The notes under the pieces were generated by a model, which saw only the letters and a list, made by a program, of their open reading frames with translations, made no database searches and was not told the origin of the DNA. The translations under genes were made by a program, and so were the position numbers. Below are positions 1 to 9,200 of a DNA stretch of 64,000 nt, in pieces. Source of the stretch: Blastomussa wellsi (lineage: Eukaryota > Cnidaria > Anthozoa > Scleractinia > Plerogyridae); contig OX393566.1 in NCBI GenBank assembly GCA_947652115.1, positions 26,104,420-26,168,419 of the forward strand. Reading direction: 5' to 3'. Positions within the stretch are counted from its first letter, which is position 1, and the number at the start of each line of letters is the position of its first letter.

Positions 1-524
1 GGTTCACTGTGCTATTCAGTACAAGTTTGGCAATCATTTTTATCCGTAATAAGAGGCACCAAGTCTTAATACGGCTTTTCTTTTTTCGCGACCGCGCTAA
101 TCCGTATTATTTTTGGCAGGAAAAAATGTTCTCAAATGAAAGCTTTCAATGAGTAATATAGTCAGGATGTATTTAAACAAAGATGGTTTCATAGAAAACG
201 GTTTTATTATTAAGAGACTCTGCAATTGAGAGTTTGTGTTACAAGTGTGATTATGACCCGGCCATACATCTGGGCGATGGATACGGTTTATCTGTTAACA
301 CAACATACGATTTTCAAATTATCAAAGTAAAGGCTACAAGCCAAAAGGCGTTGAATGTATCAGTTTTTTAGAATTTTATTTAGAATAACAGCAACCGCTT
401 GAAATATATGTTAGTTAAAAGACAAGATCCGTGGATGTTTGAAAGCATATACCACGACGTTTTGTAAGTATATAATAAACTCATCCCCAAAAAAGTTTAA
501 GTTTCAGATTCATTGACCTTTAAT

Positions 525-605
525 TAACAATTAGACTACGAGCCCTCGTTAAGCAGAAGAGTTTACTATCGACCATAGAAAACGAGGGCAAGAAGTATAA
601 TAAGT
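525..605. repeat. short inverted repeat (foldback)
   Basis: The arms around 540-551 and 583-594 (GAGCCCTCGTT and AACGAGGGC) are complementary. It begins with AACAATTAGA, like the larger hairpin at 34756-34876, so both may belong to one small foldback family. Confidence 0.4.
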
Positions 606-809
606 TGAAACTCTAAAGATTCCATTCCAAAAGCTATCATGTTTTGTACTTTTTAGCCAGAAATAACTTGCCCTCAAAGAGCAACGCGTGCACGACTGTT
701 TTCTAATTGAAAACAGCTGGAGAACCAATCAGAATCACGGATTTTCAATAGAACACAGCTGAGTCTCTACATTGATAAGCTTGTCATAATCATTGATAAG
801 CTCATTATA

Positions 810-843
810 ATGCTGTTGTTTTTAATGAAAAATGTTTTTGTTG
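810..843 (+). other. weak candidate first exon of gene A
   Basis: ATG at 810 opens eleven codons (MLLFLMKNVFV) and then G before GTATGA, which gives phase 1 as the WAP exon requires. The peptide is only weakly like a signal peptide and no promoter is visible. The match in phase may be chance; the true first exon could be left of the window. Confidence 0.15.
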
Positions 844-1014
844 GTATGAAACTAAAAGACGAAAATCCTATCTTCAGTGACAAACATATTATTAAAGGTG
901 AAATGATCAAGATAGCGTATACCCGGATTTGACGCGCATTGAACTTGATCCATGTACGATTGGAGTTCTACCTAAATTGCGGGAAAAGAAAACGCAAAGA
1001 AAATATTACTCATG

Positions 1015-1110
1015 ATACCAAGGGAGGGGCACTCCCGTATATGGGCTATACAGGTATGTGCCGCAGGATTGGGTGTACGGTTTTTCGAGGTTCTCGGGGG
1101 TACCTTTCTT
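1015..1110 (+). repeat. dispersed repeat A, copy 1
   Basis: Shares ATGGGCTATA, a GGTATRTGC block and TTTTCGAGGTTCT in the same order with 52165-52262. The pieces line up with small indels, so this is an old dispersed repeat. No coding capacity recognised. Confidence 0.5.
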
Positions 1111-1596
1111 AGTTTTTTTTCCTTGTTTTTTTTCCTTGAAAATGGTGTCATTTTTCGGGTTTGGGCCTTAATTATGGTATCAAATTCAGTTTACTTTATC
1201 CACACCTATCCGAAGGTTAAGGGAGTACCCCCTCCTGGTTATGATTGCACATCGCAAAAGATTACTTTAGCTACGTTTTTCTTTATTGACCAACTTTACT
1301 ATAACTATTGTATTTTCTCGATTAAATGCCGGGTCTATGCAGTTGTACATAAGCCCCTTATTAGACCTCTAGGTATAATAAGCTCTAGGTATTTGGCTGA
1401 AAAAAAATAAAAATTAGAAGTCAAACAAACAACGGAACCACTGGTTTGTAATAAATGCTGGGCGGGGTCTTTTAATCAATGAAATACGGAATAATGATAT
1501 TTCTTTGCATTTGGTAAATTGACAACGTTTCTCCTTCTAAATGTTTTTGCTTTTTGTCACTATTCGATGTTCTTTTGCTTCAATTTTCTTTCCCAG

Positions 1597-1791
1597 TGCA
1601 AAACTCCGGGGAATGTCCTCCAATGGAGTGGTATTCACACTGTTCGTTACCGGTCGCTCATGAATGCGCGGTGGATGTAGACTGCGACAAGGATAAAGAA
1701 TCTGAGTACAAGTGTTGTTACAATGGTTGCAACATGACGTGCCAAGCTGCTGTCCAACCCAAACCTGGCAAGCCTTGGCGCAAGGACAAAA
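1597..1791 (+). CDS. gene A exon: WAP domain
   Basis: Begins after TTTCCCAG in phase 1 and ends before GTAATC in phase 1 (195 bases). It encodes GECPPMEWYSHC through KCCYNGCNMTCQAA, with the WAP pattern C-C-C-C-CC-C-C, then a Pro/Lys-rich linker (PKPGKPW). The CC doublet and the final spaced cysteines are diagnostic of the four-disulfide core. Confidence 0.85.
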
Positions 1792-2150
1792 GTAATCATT
1801 TGACGTTTATAGTTGTGTTACTTATTAAACAACTAAAACATTGCCGGGGACAGTTCTATGTTTTTAAAAACATTCGTTTGACTACCGCCCTTAGTGCAGT
1901 TGTTCTTTTTTAAAGTATATTTACGTACTGTAATGAATGTTGCCAGGATATACTTGATATCTTTCATTTGAATTGTCAAATGTCGGACGATCAATAGTTG
2001 GGACCACCTTGTACAATAGGACTACATGAAAGTGCTGCCCTATAGCTTTCATTTGAATGGTCACACACTAAGGTTTCATCCAGAGACTTGAAATATAGAA
2101 CCAGCTTGTTATCATCATCATCACAGGAGCCCATTAGGCTCCTGTCATCG

Positions 2151-2183
<33 letters not shown>

Positions 2184-4692
2184 TCTCTCTTCTCGCCACT
2201 AGGCGTATAAGGCCGCAACATTCTTCTTCCAGCCTAGCCGGTCTCTGGCTACAACCCTCACACTGTTCAATTCTTTCCAACCAGCATGTTGCCTCTTTTC
2301 TCCTTCTCCTTCTCCAGGTCTTTTTGTGTCTTCCTACTGCATTTACCTTCGGGTCTCCACCCAAACGCCACAATGCAGTCGCTGGATCTCTCCAAGCGTA
2401 GAATATATCCAATCTAACTCCAACGTCGTCTTTTTATCTCATCCCTGATTCTGTTAATGTGCGTCATTTCGGTAATTCGTTCATTGCTTACACGTGCTGA
2501 CCACCTTGTACGGCATAATAAAAAGGATTCGCTCCGATGAAGGGCTAACGCTCGAAACGTCAGCTCTTGAATCTCTTTACGGTGGCCAATTCACATTATC
2601 AACCTAGTTGATAAAACAAAATTATAATAATAAAGAGTACCACACGAAAATACTACTCAATAGCTTTCATTTGAATGGTTACACACTAGGGTTTCATCCA
2701 CAGAAAGAAAACCATTGTAATGGTAAAATGACAAACTACACTATAATACATTATAATAATTTATTTCTGTGCAGTGTGTGAAGTACCCATGGACCTCGTT
2801 TTCATGATCGATTCTTCAGAAAGTGTTGGCCTTGAAAATTTTAATAACATCAAAAAGATGGTGGACAAGACAATCACTCTCTTCACCATCTCGGAGCGGA
2901 AAACCCATGTCGGTGTCATTGTGATTGACAGTGTTCCTCACATTGAGTTGAATTTGAACACTCTCCATGGAAGCAACACCACCCAAGATCACGTGATGAG
3001 AGTTGTTGATAGTCTCCAATTCATCAGCGGACAGACTCGCATTGATCTCGCTCTGCGCATGGCACGAAAGGAGGTATTTTCCAAATCCGGAGGTGCAAGA
3101 AACGAAGCCCGTAAGGTAAAGCTTAAAGAATATATTTTTCGTGCGTTAGTTATCAAATTTAGTCTTTATGACTTCAATAAATGAAATTTAATAAGTTCGG
3201 GGAACTAATATTTTGAGTTTTGGCGTCATTTTAAAATGCTGAAATATGTTCCTGCATCAATGGAAACCCAAAACTAATGGTGTAGTTTTGTTGCCTAGGA
3301 CTATATCACTTCACTGAAACCGTTTATTGTTGCCTATCACTTAGGATGGCAAGGATGAAAGAGGATTAAAATTTGAAAAAACTGGCAGTTTTTTTTTTTC
3401 AAATTATAGAGCAATTCCTTGAAAATGTCGCCAGAAATTCATTATGGTTTGCTCTCTAAGTCACAATTCGTTTGATATCTTCTGTTAGTCCATCAGGAGC
3501 ATTTTGAGCACGAGTAAAGGTACCAGGTAATTATTTTAGCAGTGGATGAAGCTGAAAACAGCAAAACCCCTGTGACAGTGCTCCTTTATTGCTTCGAGTG
3601 ACAATTTAAAGTCTCAACAGCTAGAAGTAAAGTAGCCTTCAAATTTTGTCCATAAATGATAGACAAGTTCTTTTCCTCTTTGTATTTAATATCTAGCTTC
3701 TTCTTGTTTTTACCGACGGAGGACAAACGTGGGATCGCACCATGCTCAGCCTTCAAGAAGAGGCTCAAAAGCTGATGAAGACTGGTGTCGAGATTTTTCC
3801 CGTAGCAGTCTATTCGGAGACACTTAATCTGAGCACCCTTGTTGACATTACACCAGACTCTCGCAACGTATTCAACACCGAATTCTTCCCTGATCTTCTG
3901 GAGCTACTCAAGAGAATGTCAAAACGGCCCTGTTCCGGCAAGTTTTTTATATAATTTTTTTATTATAATTTGTCCGTTTAAGCTTACCGCAATGATCATT
4001 CATCTTTGCTAGTGCCGAAAAGTCAGCTCAGATCTACAAGGTAGAACTAAGATCACTTACCAAAGAACGCCGCAAAGTGTCAAATGTTGGCTTTAATCTG
4101 TGTACACACAGTCAAGTTCGCTCGCTTTTCCCGCTCAATCACTCACACACGTCTAATATTCCGGTTTTACATTGTCATTATACAACCAACCGTTGTCCTA
4201 ATACATAAAAGAAACTCCCCTATTAGCATTTTAATAAAATATAATTAAAAATAATTTACATAAATTATATATAATTATATATATACCGAAACTTCGTAAC
4301 AGGTTTGGGATGGGCTTACAATTGGGGGAGCTAATTAATAATCAAGAGAGGCCTTCGAGCGAAACATAATGTTCTGCGGGCACGTAAGTTAATATGCAGA
4401 CGTTGGATTAAGGAGAGCTTAGATCAAAGGAAGGGGTGCTTATAACCGAAACGGCATATTATCTGACCATGACGGAGGGGGGGGGGGGGGCTTATAAGTG
4501 GGGGGAGGGGTATAACCATGTAGTTTTTGGGGGTATAACTGTGCATTTTTTTTTTTATCGACATGAGATGGTAGAAAATCAACTGGCCAAAACTCTTGGC
4601 TTATCTTATCCCTTTGCAATAATTTTCATTCCAGGTACCCTGAGAAAGAACATTTGGAAGAAGTTTCTGAAGAATCTAACCAAGAAGCATGA
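1597..4692 (+). CDS. gene A: WAP-VWA domain secreted protein (spliced, 5' end missing)
   Basis: Four exons (1597-1791, 2775-3115, 3697-3941, 4635-4692) join in frame to about 278 residues. Order: one WAP (four-disulfide core) domain with eight cysteines, a short Pro/Lys linker, one VWA domain, a closing Cys and an acidic tail. The VWA MIDAS is complete: DSSES on the first strand, Thr in GQTRIDLAL, Asp in FTDGG. WAP domains are often protease inhibitors or matrix modules; VWA domains bind other matrix proteins through a metal ion. An extracellular matrix role is inferred; the partner is unknown. The domain order, exon limits and phases equal those of gene B on the opposite strand, so the two arose by duplication. 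The first exon with the signal peptide is not confidently found. Confidence 0.8.
1985..2110 (-). repeat. dispersed repeat K, copy 1
   Basis: Read on the minus strand it carries GTGTGTGACCATTCAAATG and AAAGCTAT followed by TACAAGGTGGTCCCAAC. The same block recurs at 2490-2720 and 21707-22110. No coding capacity seen; likely a non-autonomous mobile repeat. Confidence 0.6.
2130..2480 (-). mobile_element. non-LTR retrotransposon (LINE) 3' remnant with GAT-repeat tail
   Basis: On the minus strand, broken frames give RIRDEIKRRRW, then IGYILRLER, FGWRPEGK and, after a frameshift, GRHKKTWRRRR. This is the pattern of the C-terminal tail that follows the reverse transcriptase in many LINEs. A stop and frameshifts make it dead. 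It ends in a GAT trinucleotide run (2150-2180), a common 3' tail of such elements. It lies in the gene A intron, antisense to it. Confidence 0.6.
2490..2720 (-). repeat. dispersed repeat K, copy 2, interrupted
   Basis: The left part (2497-2515, GACCACCTTGTAC) and right part (2640-2710, TAGCTTTCATTTGAATGG) match continuous sequence at 1985-2110. The Penelope-like piece at 2526-2630 is inserted between them. Confidence 0.55.
2526..2630 (+). mobile_element. Penelope-like fragment with hammerhead-like motif, copy 1
   Basis: Contains CCGATGA, the stem GGGC-TAAC-GCTC, then GAAACGTC and AGCTC. These resemble the hammerhead core (CUGANGA, stem II, GAAAC, GUC cleavage site) with stem III reduced to the self-complementary ACGT. 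Such stem-III-poor variants are known from Penelope-like retroelements and act as dimers. Deviations: C instead of U in CUGA and an extra A before stem II. The sequence after it (CAATTCACATTATCAACC and GTTGATAAAA) is shared with copies at 23267 and 38561. Confidence 0.5.
2775..3115 (+). CDS. gene A exon: VWA domain, N-terminal part
   Basis: Begins after TTTCTGTGCAG in phase 1 and ends AAG before GTAAAG in phase 0 (341 bases). Starts CEVPMDLVFMIDSSESVG: a hydrophobic first strand and the intact DxSxS MIDAS. Later FISGQTRIDLAL supplies the MIDAS threonine in the expected place. Spans about two thirds of a VWA domain. Confidence 0.88.
3213..3592 (-). mobile_element. MITE family G, copy 1 (in gene A intron)
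   Basis: Minus-strand copy of the roughly 390-bp element at 40247-40638: both share the terminal CTGTGACAGTGCTCCTTTA-type end, AATTCGTTTGATATCTTC and CATTGATGCAGGAACATA-type blocks. The left end here has lost the GTCAC terminus. No ORF; probably moved by a transposase supplied elsewhere. Confidence 0.65.
3697..3941 (+). CDS. gene A exon: VWA domain, C-terminal part
   Basis: Begins after TATCTAG in phase 0: LLLVFTDGGQTWDR, with the third MIDAS aspartate in TDGG. Continues through VEIFPVAVYSETLNLSTLVD (the strand-helix-strand end of VWA) to RPCSGK. The donor is read as GGCAA before GTTTTT (phase 2, weak); the closing cysteine equals the one in gene B. Confidence 0.82.
4260..4560. other. intron stretch, low complexity
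   Basis: Holds AT-dinucleotide-like sequence (TATATAATTATATATA near 4270), a run of G around 4479-4490 and T runs. No exon or gene signal is seen. Confidence 0.5.
4635..4692 (+). CDS. gene A last exon: acidic tail and stop
   Basis: Follows TTTCATTCCAG. With the phase-2 donor at 3941 it reads YPEKEHLEEVSEESNQEA then TGA at 4690-4692. Another frame gives a lysine-rich end, which would need a different donor. A short polar tail after the VWA domain also occurs in gene B. Confidence 0.6.
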
Positions 4693-4843
4693 ATAGTCTT
4701 TGCAACATAACACATTCTGTTGTGTGGATGTTCTGATCCTAAACAAAGCCAAACCGGATAACCTTCAGACAGTAGTTTTAACATTAAATACTATTTTAAG
4801 TAACTGAAATCATAAGACTGTGATTAGTTTTTAAATGCTTGGC

Positions 4844-4849
4844 AATAAA
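4844..4849 (+). promoter_or_regulatory. gene A polyadenylation signal
   Basis: AATAAA lies 152 bases after the stop codon of gene A, in the right orientation. Confidence 0.5.
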
Positions 4850-5815
4850 AACTACCTTACATTTGCTGTGCCTACCAATTCCTAGGACTTTTGCAGCCTT
4901 TCTCGCGCGAACATTTAAAAGTCATTAGAGAAGTTAATTAACAAAGAAAGTTGGCCCAAAACTCGGGAATTCTACTTTTACAACAAAACGGTTCAGTTTG
5001 CTCGTTTCCATTCACATGGCTTTTGTAAAACAGGGGTTAATAATGGCAATGTCACTACTTTTACGTCTATTATCGTTTGGGAAGTATTATGTTTTTCGGC
5101 CTAAAACGCGGCTATTTTGTAGAGAGGAATGCACGATTAAGTGACTCTCAGTGCGTGAACGTTTATAAGTTGAAGCTCTTCTCTTGTTTGGGTAATCTTG
5201 CAAATGGGCTGCTGAGGGGAAACTTCCAATGTAGTATGATAGCAAGCCAACTAAAGCCTGCTGTGGTGAATTGGCGGCGAAGCCTGTATAGCATTCTAGT
5301 GTGAAAGGACATAAGAAAAACGCAACTCACAACTTGATAGCCTACTCCATATGCAATTTATTTTAGCGTGTTATAAAATGTATTTACAAATAATTGGTCA
5401 TCGCTTAAAAAGAAGGGTATGATTACACGACGAATTTCAGCCTGGGATAAAAATGGCAAACGCCTTTATAAGATGATCAATTCGACAGCACATGTTAACT
5501 TTCCATAAATCAAAAATTCCTCTAACTGTCAGACGGATTTTTTATTATCCAACCAATTTTTAAATTTGACAGTACAAAGTATTTATAGTATACACAGCGG
5601 TAGGTTTCGATAGGTTTTATTTTAAACGGGCTTTGTTAAGATATTTTAACCCATGTTTCTGAATACGAAATCAATTTAAATTGAAGGAAACCATTAAACA
5701 ATAATTAAACAATTAATAATTAATAGTAAACCGAGATATATAGGTATCGTTAAGAAGCTCTAAGTAAGACTGAGGACGTGACGACCGCGAAACTAGAACC
5801 AAATTTAATGGTCCA
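4850..5815. other. intergenic gap between convergent genes A and B
   Basis: AT-rich sequence with no exon, RNA gene or recognisable element. The open frame near 5077-5304 has no family features. The region separates the 3' ends of the two convergent WAP-VWA genes. Confidence 0.5.
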
Positions 5816-5821
5816 TTTATT
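5816..5821 (-). promoter_or_regulatory. possible gene B polyadenylation signal
   Basis: AATAAA on the minus strand, about 220 bases beyond the gene B stop. It is the nearest canonical hexamer seen. Confidence 0.35.
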
Positions 5822-6038
5822 CAAAATGCGATTTCTGTCACGCAGTTCGTTAGAAAGTGCAAAATCTTAACACTGACAAGCTTGATGGCCAGGGTTTGAC
5901 GGTCATTACATCTTGAAGGTCAAACGCGGAAATGAATAACATAATAAATATAAATCATCATGTGTCGCTGAAGAGAGTACATCTTCAAGACAGAGGATTG
6001 TAGTTTCTGCAAGTTGGCATTTCCACTCCAGATTCAGA

Positions 6039-6278
6039 TCATTCTTCCTTGCAGGGTTGTTTCTCTAGTTTCTTTAGCGTCTGCAGCATCTCATTATCAA
6101 CACCAGGCCAGACGTAGACATCACTTGTAGCTATTTCCACCAAGTTCATTAGCGACATGTTCATGGTAATGCCGATTGTCTGTACAAGAATTCCAGATTC
6201 CCTCAGTGATTTGGACGTGGCTGTCATGAGATCGTTTTCATCTGGATCAATGTTAGCGTCGGTGATAACAAGAAGAAC
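6039..6278 (-). CDS. gene B last exon: VWA C-terminal part and stop
   Basis: Begins after TTTCTCAG in phase 0 with VLLVITDANIDPDENDLM (third MIDAS Asp kept), runs through GILVQTIGITMNMSLMNLVE and ends LEKQPCKEE then TGA. The cysteine near the end matches RPCSG of gene A and probably closes the domain. No separate tail exon as in gene A. Confidence 0.88.
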   Translation of the reverse strand, partial: VLLVITDANIDPDENDLMTATSKSLRESGILVQTIGITMNMSLMNLVEIATSDVYVWPGVDNEMLQTLKKLEKQPCKEE

Positions 6279-9200
6279 CTGAGAAAAATAGAAAGCAAGA
6301 AACCTGTTTAGGTGACAAGCTCGAACAATAAATTCCCCCCTATTGACTATTAGACATTTAGTCAAGTACTTCGATGACACCATCTCACCTCCACCATCCC
6401 ATTTTCCTTCACCCCCTTTCCCCATTTAATACCCCTCAAATTGAACAAAACTTTCGCCAAGATCTGATTATGATGACAGCCCACAATGCGATGCATGTAA
6501 ATGGACATAATCCTCTGATTTTTGTTCCAAATTTTACCTCTGGAAACAAAATTTAAGCCAGTTACATATGGAAATTATCACTGTTGATGTTGATACCTAT
6601 CTACAATACACTCTTTTTTTATATAAGAACGTCTAATTTTGTAGCTGAGGCTGAACATTCTTATATTTTTTTGCGATTTGAGGCTGAAAGCGTTCTTTAA
6701 ATGTTCTTAGATTTACATGTTATAGTATTTCATAATGCGAACGTGAATAGGAAACCTATCAAAGTTCATTGCTTGCTGAGATATAGTATGAAGTTTCTTG
6801 CACATTCTTAAGCGACTTGCTCTGATACCACGTGCGAGATCTCTCGTCAACCAACAATGGCTAAATTTGGCTTTAGAAAAAGCATTGAACATAGAGATTT
6901 ACAACGGGACAGTACGCGCAGCAAACCATTCATTAACCAACATTTAAAATATACAGTGAGCAAAATAAAAGCGTTCTTAATCGAGTCTCAGCCTGGGGAA
7001 TGTTCTTAATACGTTCTTAAAATGTTGGTTTATTTCAGCCTCAACGTTCTTATAAAGAAGGTTCTTATAAAAGAAAAATAGTGTAATACACATAATTTTT
7101 TTAATTCGTCAGTTTACCTTAATTGCATCTTCCCTAGCACCGTTGGTTTCGTTAAATAACCCCCTTGCATTCTCCAACGCTGTGCTGAGTCTTCCACTCA
7201 TCTTCTGTGGCGCAACCTTTTTGATGACGCTCCAGACATGGGCACGGTTTATTCGGCTACCACTGAGCTGGTCAAACGTCAACAGTGGCTGACTGTGTTT
7301 TGTTGTCGTTACCATGGCGATGTGGGTACCATTCTTTCTGATTGACATTTTATGAACTACTTTGTTGATCATTTTCCACACCTTTCTCCAAGTGATTGAC
7401 TGCGCATCAAACAAAATTGCGAGATCGACGGGAGCTGTGCACCCTGTAAACAGAAAACAGCATGACAAAAAGAAACTGGGTTCGTAATACTCAGTCATGG
7501 AAAATGGAAAACCTTTCATTGTCCAGGGAAGTTGTGAGAATAATGATGTTTGTACAAAAACGTTACAAAATAAATTAGGCAGTTTTTGTTTATGTGAAGA
7601 AAATGGAAAAGACGGTTCCCACGATCAAGAAAACGTTCAAACATTTTTAAGAAAATTACCAAATTTAGGTTATGGAAAACTATGCAAGGTCGTGGAAAAG
7701 GTCCTGGAAAAGTCATGGAATTTCAAAAACTCAAAACGAGTATGAACCCTAAGAAACTCATCGTAAACGTTAATCGGGTGTCTTAGATATCTTAGCGAAT
7801 TCTCCAATGAGGAAATAAAATTTGCACTTCATTATCAAATTCATCATACAAGTACTATAAGAAATACATGGAAACCATATGGAAAATTTAAGCCGGATAT
7901 GTTGACACAGGACTAATAAACTTTCGGTTTTCTGTCCCTGAGCAAAGTCCGTGTTGTTGTTTAGCTGCGTCGTTTTGTTTAAGTGGACAGACCTGTTCCG
8001 TGTAACCGGCAGCCATTCATTCAGTAACCCTCTTTTGATAGCTTGTCAACACTTTCAGCTATGAAAATCTTCTAGAAGCTCACACATAAATTAAACAGGC
8101 CGGAGTCACTCACATCTCGGATAGTGAACAGAAGCAACACACTTGTTGGTGCAGCCCTGCATACAGCACTTGAGAGACGGTGAACACTCAGCGTCATCAT
8201 AACATGCTGATTCATCTGAACTGGAGACAAGGAAGCCCTGCTCACAGCTCACTGCTGGTCTCTGGTAGGGACAGACGTAGCCAGTATTACCGCGAATTCC
8301 TATAAATTATAACAAACAAATTCCCTAAGTTTCTTTCAACGTATCTCTAAATAAACGTTGTCAGGTGCCATAAACACATTCCTGAACAATTATAGCGCAT
8401 TCCATCCGGTAATAAGCCATATGTAACTATGCGATAAGTTTTCAGTATTGAAATGCTGGAATATGTCATATCAGAATTATCAGTGGTGTAAGAGAATATG
8501 TTTAGCTACGTTTTTAGGCTCTAATTCACGGTTTTCAATTTGCAAGAGGGAGTTGTTTTGCTAAATCATTGCCAATTGATCGATTTTCTGCGGATCTGAT
8601 TGGAAGCATAACATTGTACCCAATTGTCAAATTTTCAACTAATCACACAGAAAGAGCCAATTTCGGGTGGTTTTTCGCTTGGTTTTCGTCATTATTGGCG
8701 TAAAAGGAAAGACACAAAAGATGATGGACTCGACCCACACCAAAACAACTACTGCAAAAAAAAGCCACAATATTCTAATAGTGAAAATTGATTATCGCCT
8801 CATCTCAAAGTAAGCTGGCAGCGATGGCCCTAGTGAACCACACCTTTGTTATTGTTTACATGTGAATTTCAGTATTATATTTTACGTGGATCGTGTCGAA
8901 AGGAAATAAATCCCTTGAGAAACTTACTAAAGGTAATTTAAACACTTCCCTTCCAGTAACATTACTTTCAACAATACAATACTATTGCGCTTCACCATAC
9001 AATTTCCATAATTTATATACCATTGAAAATGGCGGAAGCTGACTAGGCCCTTTAATTGTTTTTCTGAGCTGCGTCCACGTGTAGAAATGATAAATTAATT
9101 GGATTTTATTAATGATGATGGTGGAATTATCCTAAAGCTTTTCGTTCTATGTGATCTTTCCCAATCGATGACTTTTGAGGAAAGCCCTGTCAAACCAAGA

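Larger units (their letters stand above)
1..1596. other. upstream region and possible intron of gene A
   Basis: No confident exon is seen here. Gene A's WAP exon at 1597 needs an upstream exon ending in phase 1 with a signal peptide; it lies either in this stretch or left of the window. The open frame at about 1012-1410 sits on a dispersed repeat and shows no protein family. AT-rich with small inverted repeats. Confidence 0.5.

Noticed and set aside
1012..1410. 132-codon plus-strand open frame
   Set aside because: Lies on dispersed repeat A, has no domain, and does not join the WAP exon in phase. Treated as chance.
2526..2560. Classical three-stem hammerhead ribozyme
   Set aside because: Stem III has no loop and CUGA reads CCGA, so only the dimer-type Penelope variant can be argued.
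5077..5304. 75-codon plus-strand frame in the A-B gap
   Set aside because: No splice context, signal peptide or domain; not supported as a gene.
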